Part shown: piece after piece, positions 4,437 through 7,945 of the stretch
Position numbering within the stretch: the stretch's first letter is position 1
Layout: the number at the start of each line of letters is the position of its first letter
Assembly (NCBI GenBank): GCA_030638105.1
Contig: DAOWFF010000007.1
Coordinates: 1 to 7,945 of the forward strand
Reading direction: 5' to 3'
Origin: an archaeon
GTDB lineage: Archaea > Nanobdellota > Nanobdellia > Pacearchaeales > GW2011-AR1
DNA: 7,945 nucleotides
Made by a program: the position numbers and the translations under genes
Notes under the pieces: generated by a model
Database searches by the model: none
The model's input: the letters and a program-made list of their open reading frames with translations, nothing else
Told to the model about the DNA's origin: nothing

Positions 4437-4973
4437 TTAAGATGTGAATAAATTGTATCTTTCAAATTCTGTTAGTTCTTTGATTATTCTTTTTTCAACG
4501 GCTTTCTCAGGGTCTGGCAAATTCTGAACCCTTTTTTTCATGTCTTCAAACGACTCAAATTCTTTTTCTTCTCTTTGCTTTATGATTTCTTGCATATGTT
4601 TTTTCCCAAGACCTGGGAGCAATTCTATCTGGTGAATTCGTTTATTTATTGCTCCTGATTTATTAAAAAACTCAATGAACTTTTCTGGCTTTTCTTTAAC
4701 CATCTTCGCCACGAATTCTTCAAGTTGTTCTTTAGCTGTCTCAGTTAATTTTTCTTTGTGCAGTCGTCCGAGAATATAATATATTTTATCCCTTTTGCCC
4801 TCGCCAATATAAACTTCCTCTCCAATTTCCAGAGTCATCCCCCGTCTTGGAACCAGTTCTAAAAGAACCAAATTTTCCTTTCCAACGGCCTGAGCTATCG
4901 GCATTATTTTTCCTTCCAAGGGATATCCATTTGGTAAATATTCTAAGATTGTTGCATATTCTTCTCGTTCCAT
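4437..4973 (-). CDS. DUF655 family protein (archaeal, HhH-containing)
   Basis: 178 residues, matching the archaeal DUF655 family. The N-terminal half is a beta-rich, OB-like domain (ATILEYLPNGYPLEGK, then LVLLELVPRRGMTLEIGEEV and a YIGEGKRDKIYYILGRL segment). The C-terminal half has a helix-hairpin-helix around LLPGLGKKHMQEIIKQR (118-134), as in non-specific nucleic-acid-binding proteins, and ends in conserved-looking IIKELTEFERYNLF. The exact function is not known to me; the fold and the constant company of rpoF and eL21 point to RNA or DNA binding linked to transcription or ribosome biogenesis. As I recall, archaeal genomes usually place the rRNA dimethyladenosine transferase KsgA/Dim1 after it; here uS13 follows at once. 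It starts five bases after rpoF. Confidence 0.92.
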   Translation of the reverse strand: MEREEYATILEYLPNGYPLEGKIMPIAQAVGKENLVLLELVPRRGMTLEIGEEVYIGEGKRDKIYYILGRLHKEKLTETAKEQLEEFVAKMVKEKPEKFIEFFNKSGAINKRIHQIELLPGLGKKHMQEIIKQREEKEFESFEDMKKRVQNLPDPEKAVEKRIIKELTEFERYNLFTS

Positions 4974-4978
4974 TTTTT

Positions 4979-5284
4979 TTATTTGAACTCTTTGACAGTT
5001 TCAAGTATTTTTTTTGTTTCATCTTCGTCTAAACTAACATCAACAAAAATTTTGTTTAATTCTTCTGAATTTTCAGGCATTAAATCAATTACTTTCACAA
5101 GATATTCAACCCGCATTTTCATCAGGTCCAAGTCCTCAAGTTTTTTTCTTAGTTCTTTAGCTTCTTTGTGATTTAATTTTGTGAACTTTTTTATAAATCC
5201 TGCTACATCTACCTCGCTGTCTTCTGTTTTTTTTATGAACTCCAATGACTCTGCCATGCTCAAAGGTTTGGTATTTTTTATCAT
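4979..5284 (-). CDS. rpoF: DNA-directed RNA polymerase subunit F (Rpo4, Rpb4 homologue)
   Basis: 101 residues, mostly helical, of the archaeal Rpo4/RpoF family. With subunit E (Rpo7) it forms the stalk of RNA polymerase, which binds emerging RNA and helps open the promoter. Visible family features are the N-terminal strand and MAESLEFIKK helix, the middle helices with LNHKEAKELRKKLEDLDLMKMRVEYLVKVIDLMP (positions 38-70; the LxP-like turn before the C-terminal helices), and the acidic LDEDETKKILETVKEF end, typical of the HRDC-like fold. The length is close to the usual 105-115. It lies between eL21 (6-base gap) and DUF655 (5-base gap), the standard archaeal neighbourhood. No strong Shine-Dalgarno sequence is seen. 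Confidence 0.9.
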   Translation of the reverse strand: MIKNTKPLSMAESLEFIKKTEDSEVDVAGFIKKFTKLNHKEAKELRKKLEDLDLMKMRVEYLVKVIDLMPENSEELNKIFVDVSLDEDETKKILETVKEFK

Positions 5285-5290
5285 ATTATT

Positions 5291-5545
5291 TTATTGTTTT
5301 ATTTTTTTTAAATGTATTGGCTCAATCAAAAATCTCTTTTCTTTTGACAAGTCATTAATTTTAACCATGTAGCTTTTTCCTCTCTTGCTTTCAATCACTC
5401 CTGTTCTTCCCTGCAATCTTTCTGGAAAACTTGACTGCACAGCTGGTTCCCTTACAACAGCAACAGAGTCCCCTTTTTCCAACTCCTGAAAATACCTGCT
5501 GAGTTGCAATTTTCCCCGTGTTCTGATTTGTTTTTTTCTTACCAT
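5291..5545 (-). CDS. rpl21e: Large ribosomal subunit protein eL21
   Basis: 84 residues. eL21 is an archaeal/eukaryotic large-subunit protein that binds 23S rRNA near 5S rRNA and the central protuberance. It is identified by LSRYFQELEKGDSVAVV (15-31), VQSSFPERLQGRTGVIESKRGKSYMV (36-61, an SH3-like barrel with the P..f.GrtG....krG.ay pattern), and a C-terminal KRFLIEPIHLKKI matching the usual '...rPeHL' end. It is about 10-15 residues shorter than typical archaeal forms, mainly at the N-terminus. A TATA box 24-26 bases upstream of the ATG supports this start and a leaderless mRNA. It is the first gene of the seven-gene transcription/translation operon. Confidence 0.93.
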   Translation of the reverse strand: MVRKKQIRTRGKLQLSRYFQELEKGDSVAVVREPAVQSSFPERLQGRTGVIESKRGKSYMVKINDLSKEKRFLIEPIHLKKIKQ

Positions 5546-5559
5546 GATTAAGTCAGAAA

Positions 5560-5576
5560 TTTTTTATTTAAAAAAC
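5560..5576 (-). promoter_or_regulatory. Leaderless promoter of the eL21-rpoD operon
   Basis: The minus-strand stretch GTTTTTTAAATAAAAAA is centred about 24-26 bases before the eL21 ATG (5545). It lies in the 59-base gap after the ABC permease gene, so the ribosomal operon is transcribed independently of the transporter genes. Confidence 0.6.
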
Positions 5577-5604
5577 TATTGTTTGGGATATTTATTTTTT
5601 TCAT

Positions 5605-6816
5605 TCACTCATACCTCAGTGCATCAGCTGGTTTTAATTTTGCTGCCTGCATTGCTGGGAAAACCCCGGACATTGCCCCGATTAAAAAAGAAAACATTAA
5701 AGCCCCGCCAATTAAAGAGATGCCTGTGTCTGCCTGTAATAAATTTGTTCCTAATGCGACAGACGCAATGTATTCTGCACTTTTGCTCAATCCAATTCCA
5801 ATGCCGATTCCAATCATGCCCCCGACTAATCCTAAAAGTCCGGACTCAAATAAAAAAATCAGCAAGATGTCTGAATTTTTCGCACCGACCGCTTTCATTG
5901 TTCCGATTTCTTTTGTCCTCTCTAAAACAGAAGTATACATTGTGTTCATAATGCCGATTCCTCCGACAAGCAGGGAAATCCCAGCAATGCCGACTAAAAC
6001 CGCTTGGACAACTCCGAAAATATTTGAAAAAGTTTCAAGCAGTTGTTCAGATGTCTGGACATTAAATGTTTCTTCTCCTTCTTTTTCTCCACGAAATCTT
6101 CTCAACTTCCGTTCTATTTCTTCAGCAACATTTGTCGGCTCAAAACCTTGGGCTGTCTTAACCATAATCATGCTTTCTTCTTCTGGAATTTCAAAAATTT
6201 CTCTTAAAGTTTCTTTCGGAATATAAAGAGCATTGTCGTCGTTCGGGTCCCCTGTTTTTTCCATCACTCCGACAACCTTGAATTCATAGCCCTCTATTTC
6301 AATTGTGTTTCTTAATCTAACTGGGCTGTCCCAAACATTTTTGTAAGCGTGATTATTTCCCACGACAACTTTGAACTTTTCCCCTTTCTTAAATTCCTTT
6401 CCTTCTTCCATATAAAAAAAACCAAATTCATTCCAGAACTCTGCATCTTCTGGGTCTATTCCTCCGACAAAAATAATTTTTGATTCATCTTTAAAATTTG
6501 TCTGTCCGTATTTGGAAATATAGCCCACAGCGTCTTTAACTCCGCGGATATTTTTTATAAACTCCAAATCCTTGTTTGTAAGAATCAGCGACTCTGTTGT
6601 GATAGAACCAGGCGGAGCAAAGACCCCAGACATGATAATTATTTTGTCGCTTCCCAATTGTTCAAACTGTTCATTAATCGCGTTTTGCAAACCCTGCCCC
6701 AGCGACATCAAAGCCACAACAGCAGCAATCCCAATAAAAATCCCAATCATAGTCAGCCAAGAACGCAGTTTTCTTCGCCTGAGATTATTAAATGCAAGGA
6801 AGAAGTAATCTTTCAT
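5605..6816 (-). CDS. MacB/FtsX-type ABC transporter permease
   Basis: 403 residues, the usual length. The order is MacB-like: a cytoplasmic start with FNNLRRRKLRSWLTMIGI, TM1 (about 19-39), a large extracellular MacB_PCD-type domain (about 42-265), then TM2 (268-292), TM3 (316-343) and TM4 (366-387). The FtsX signature is present as ERTKEIGTMKAVGAKNSDI (299-317), the loop that contacts the ATPase. The C-terminus ends in the family's AAKLKPADALRYE. Such permeases work with a LolD/MacB-type ATPase in mechanotransmission, export of peptides or lipoproteins, or cell-envelope upkeep; the substrate cannot be told. No ATPase gene is in the window. The start is one base after the preceding gene's stop, with AGGAG seven bases upstream. 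It probably shares an operon with the surface protein upstream. Confidence 0.95.
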   Translation of the reverse strand: MKDYFFLAFNNLRRRKLRSWLTMIGIFIGIAAVVALMSLGQGLQNAINEQFEQLGSDKIIIMSGVFAPPGSITTESLILTNKDLEFIKNIRGVKDAVGYISKYGQTNFKDESKIIFVGGIDPEDAEFWNEFGFFYMEEGKEFKKGEKFKVVVGNNHAYKNVWDSPVRLRNTIEIEGYEFKVVGVMEKTGDPNDDNALYIPKETLREIFEIPEEESMIMVKTAQGFEPTNVAEEIERKLRRFRGEKEGEETFNVQTSEQLLETFSNIFGVVQAVLVGIAGISLLVGGIGIMNTMYTSVLERTKEIGTMKAVGAKNSDILLIFLFESGLLGLVGGMIGIGIGIGLSKSAEYIASVALGTNLLQADTGISLIGGALMFSFLIGAMSGVFPAMQAAKLKPADALRYE

Positions 6817-6817
6817 T

Positions 6818-7114
6818 TTAACTCCTATCTACTTGGGTTCTTATCTCATAAGATTTATCTGGAAAAAGTTTATCAGCAATTATCATTAATCCTCGGTACA
6901 TTCCAGACATCTCAAATTCAGAGGGATGGCTTACATCCATATCCTTTAGCATTTCACGATTTGAATAGCATCTTTGTCCATAACGCCATCCATAATTCCA
7001 TTGAACAATTGTATCAGAATCAAATTTTTCTCCATCTTTATAACTATCTACATACCCTTCTATCTGATTTTCTTTTTTTCCATCAACAATCAAAATTAAT
7101 GTTATGTTTTTCAT
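6818..7114 (-). CDS. Unrecognised 98-residue protein
   Basis: The ATG at 7114 follows the stop of the preceding gene by two bases, with GAGGG nine bases upstream. An in-frame TTG at 7120 would overlap that stop and add two residues, but ATG with this spacing is the better start. The protein is soluble by composition, with no signal peptide or membrane segment. It begins with a strand-like ITLILIVDGKK, then an aromatic stretch DTIVQWNYGWRYGQR (34-48), a NREMLKDMD segment, and ends with GLMIIADKLFPDKSYEIRT. One Cys is present (CYSNRE). I do not recognise it. Its place between a surface protein and a MacB-type permease, in tight operon spacing, suggests it belongs to the same system, but it could be an inserted gene. 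The function is unknown. Confidence 0.75.
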   Translation of the reverse strand: MKNITLILIVDGKKENQIEGYVDSYKDGEKFDSDTIVQWNYGWRYGQRCYSNREMLKDMDVSHPSEFEMSGMYRGLMIIADKLFPDKSYEIRTQVDRS

Positions 7115-7116
7115 TT

Positions 7117-7945
7117 TCAATTACCCTCTTTTAATTTTTTTAATTTCCTTTTCTTTCTAATTCTGTAACCAAAATATACAAGAACCAAAACTACAATTAT
7201 AATTGGGGTAGTGTAACTGGGTTTTTTCACAAGCCCGAGTTCTTGCGCTTCTTTTAAAGAATAAATTTTCAGAGCAATGTTTTTATTTTCTGTGAATTCT
7301 TTGTTTGTTGCGTCTCGGAATTTTAAATTCACAGGCAAAATTATTGTGCCTGCAACATCTGCACCAATATAAGCACTGAACTCAACACTATCAAAATCAT
7401 CGCTGTCAATATCTCCGATGTATTGCTCTTTTTCTGAAATGAATTTCAACCCGCCAGCATCATTCACATTTAAATAAACAAACTTCACATCTGCTAAACC
7501 AGAATTAACCAGTTTAATTGAAAAAGTATTTTCCTTGCCCTTAATCAAAACCTCAGAATCAATCAGCGAGACCTTGAGTTCTGGTTCTGAATTTACAGTC
7601 AAACTTATTAATTCCTGTTTTGTTGAAGAATTTCCATCTTCGTCTTCATAACTAATTTCCACAGGAATTTTGTAAATCCCCGAGGCAGTTGCAGGCAAGA
7701 CAATCAACTTGAATTTAAAGTCCTCTTCTTCTTCATCTTCCAACTCATCTAAAAATTTTTCAGAACTTGACTGATAAGGTGCAAAAGGAACATCCCCTGA
7801 CAAATCCAGTTTAACATTTAAATTGTAAACATAATCCTCAAAAATATTTTCCACTTCAATCACAATACTCGCCACTTGTCCAGGAGCCACTTCTTCTGGC
7901 AAAGTTGAAACATCTGTAATTGAAACACCCGAAATAAAATTCAAA
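7117..7945 (-). CDS. C-terminal part of a membrane-anchored extracellular beta-domain protein (COG1361-like)
   Basis: The frame is open to the right edge. The first full codon (7944) is TTG and there is no signal peptide, so the true start lies outside the window. The visible 275 residues hold two or more beta-sandwich repeats of the CARDB/NEW3 kind: VSTLPEEVAPGQVASIVIEV with VENIFEDYVYNLNVKLDLSG (about 12-50), and a second unit with KGKENTFSIKLVNSGLADVK (135-154) and AGTIILPVNLKFRD (198-211). An acidic patch (DELEDEEEEDF, 66-76) interrupts the first. A single membrane segment near 246-260 is followed by a very basic tail (RIRKKRKLKKLK), placing the bulk outside the cell. COG1361 S-layer-related proteins of this shape are common next to MacB-type permeases in DPANN archaea, as here; it may be a substrate-binding or scaffold partner. 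Confidence 0.85.
   Translation of the reverse strand, partial: LNFISGVSITDVSTLPEEVAPGQVASIVIEVENIFEDYVYNLNVKLDLSGDVPFAPYQSSSEKFLDELEDEEEEDFKFKLIVLPATASGIYKIPVEISYEDEDGNSSTKQELISLTVNSEPELKVSLIDSEVLIKGKENTFSIKLVNSGLADVKFVYLNVNDAGGLKFISEKEQYIGDIDSDDFDSVEFSAYIGADVAGTIILPVNLKFRDATNKEFTENKNIALKIYSLKEAQELGLVKKPSYTTPIIIVVLVLVYFGYRIRKKRKLKKLKEGN

Noticed and set aside
7117..7944. A complete surface-protein gene starting at the TTG at 7944.
   Set aside because: The frame continues to the edge and the protein would lack the signal peptide that its membrane-anchored, extracellular design needs.

Overview
The window looks like chromosomal DNA of an AT-rich archaeon, most likely a DPANN lineage of the Pacearchaeota/Woesearchaeota kind. 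The case rests on archaeal-type ribosomal proteins (eL21, uS13, uS4, uS11), archaeal RNA polymerase subunits Rpo3/RpoD and Rpo4/RpoF, a DUF655 protein, TATA-box promoters about 25 bases from start codons (leaderless genes), and a tRNA with an intron at the archaeal 37/38 site. The lineage is an inference from gene content and style; I could not run a phylogeny.

Left part (1-1305), mostly plus strand: the 3' end of an unrecognised gene that runs in from outside the window, a hairpin/T-run terminator, a small AbrB/MazE-like DNA-binding protein whose promoter fixes its start at 670, an intron-containing tRNA-Arg(CCU) on the minus strand, and a 90-residue membrane protein. The last two appear to be driven by overlapping divergent promoters.

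Middle part (1306-1881) has no protein gene. It holds tRNA-Leu(CAA) on the minus strand, a degenerate copy of that tRNA (about 1380-1525), a hairpin between the two, and a 105-base element (1679-1783) closed by the same 7-bp stem as the tRNA-Leu acceptor. A TATA-like sequence lies at the expected distance from that element, which makes it a candidate structured RNA. A pair of 17-base direct repeats lies just after rpoD. This is the least explained part of the window.

Right-centre part (1882-5545), minus strand: one compact transcription/translation operon, read eL21 - rpoF - DUF655 - uS13 - uS4 - uS11 - rpoD, with short gaps or overlaps and a leaderless promoter before eL21. It joins two clusters that, as I recall, are usually separate in archaea. 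uS4 has a long acidic C-terminal tail and uS11 has a long basic Lys/Glu-rich N-terminal extension. The two tails meet at the gene junction and form a block of about 460 bp.

Right end (5605-7945), minus strand: a cell-surface/transport operon with the C-terminal part of a membrane-anchored extracellular beta-domain protein, an unrecognised 98-residue protein, and a MacB/FtsX-type ABC permease. The ATPase partner is not in the window; it may lie upstream.
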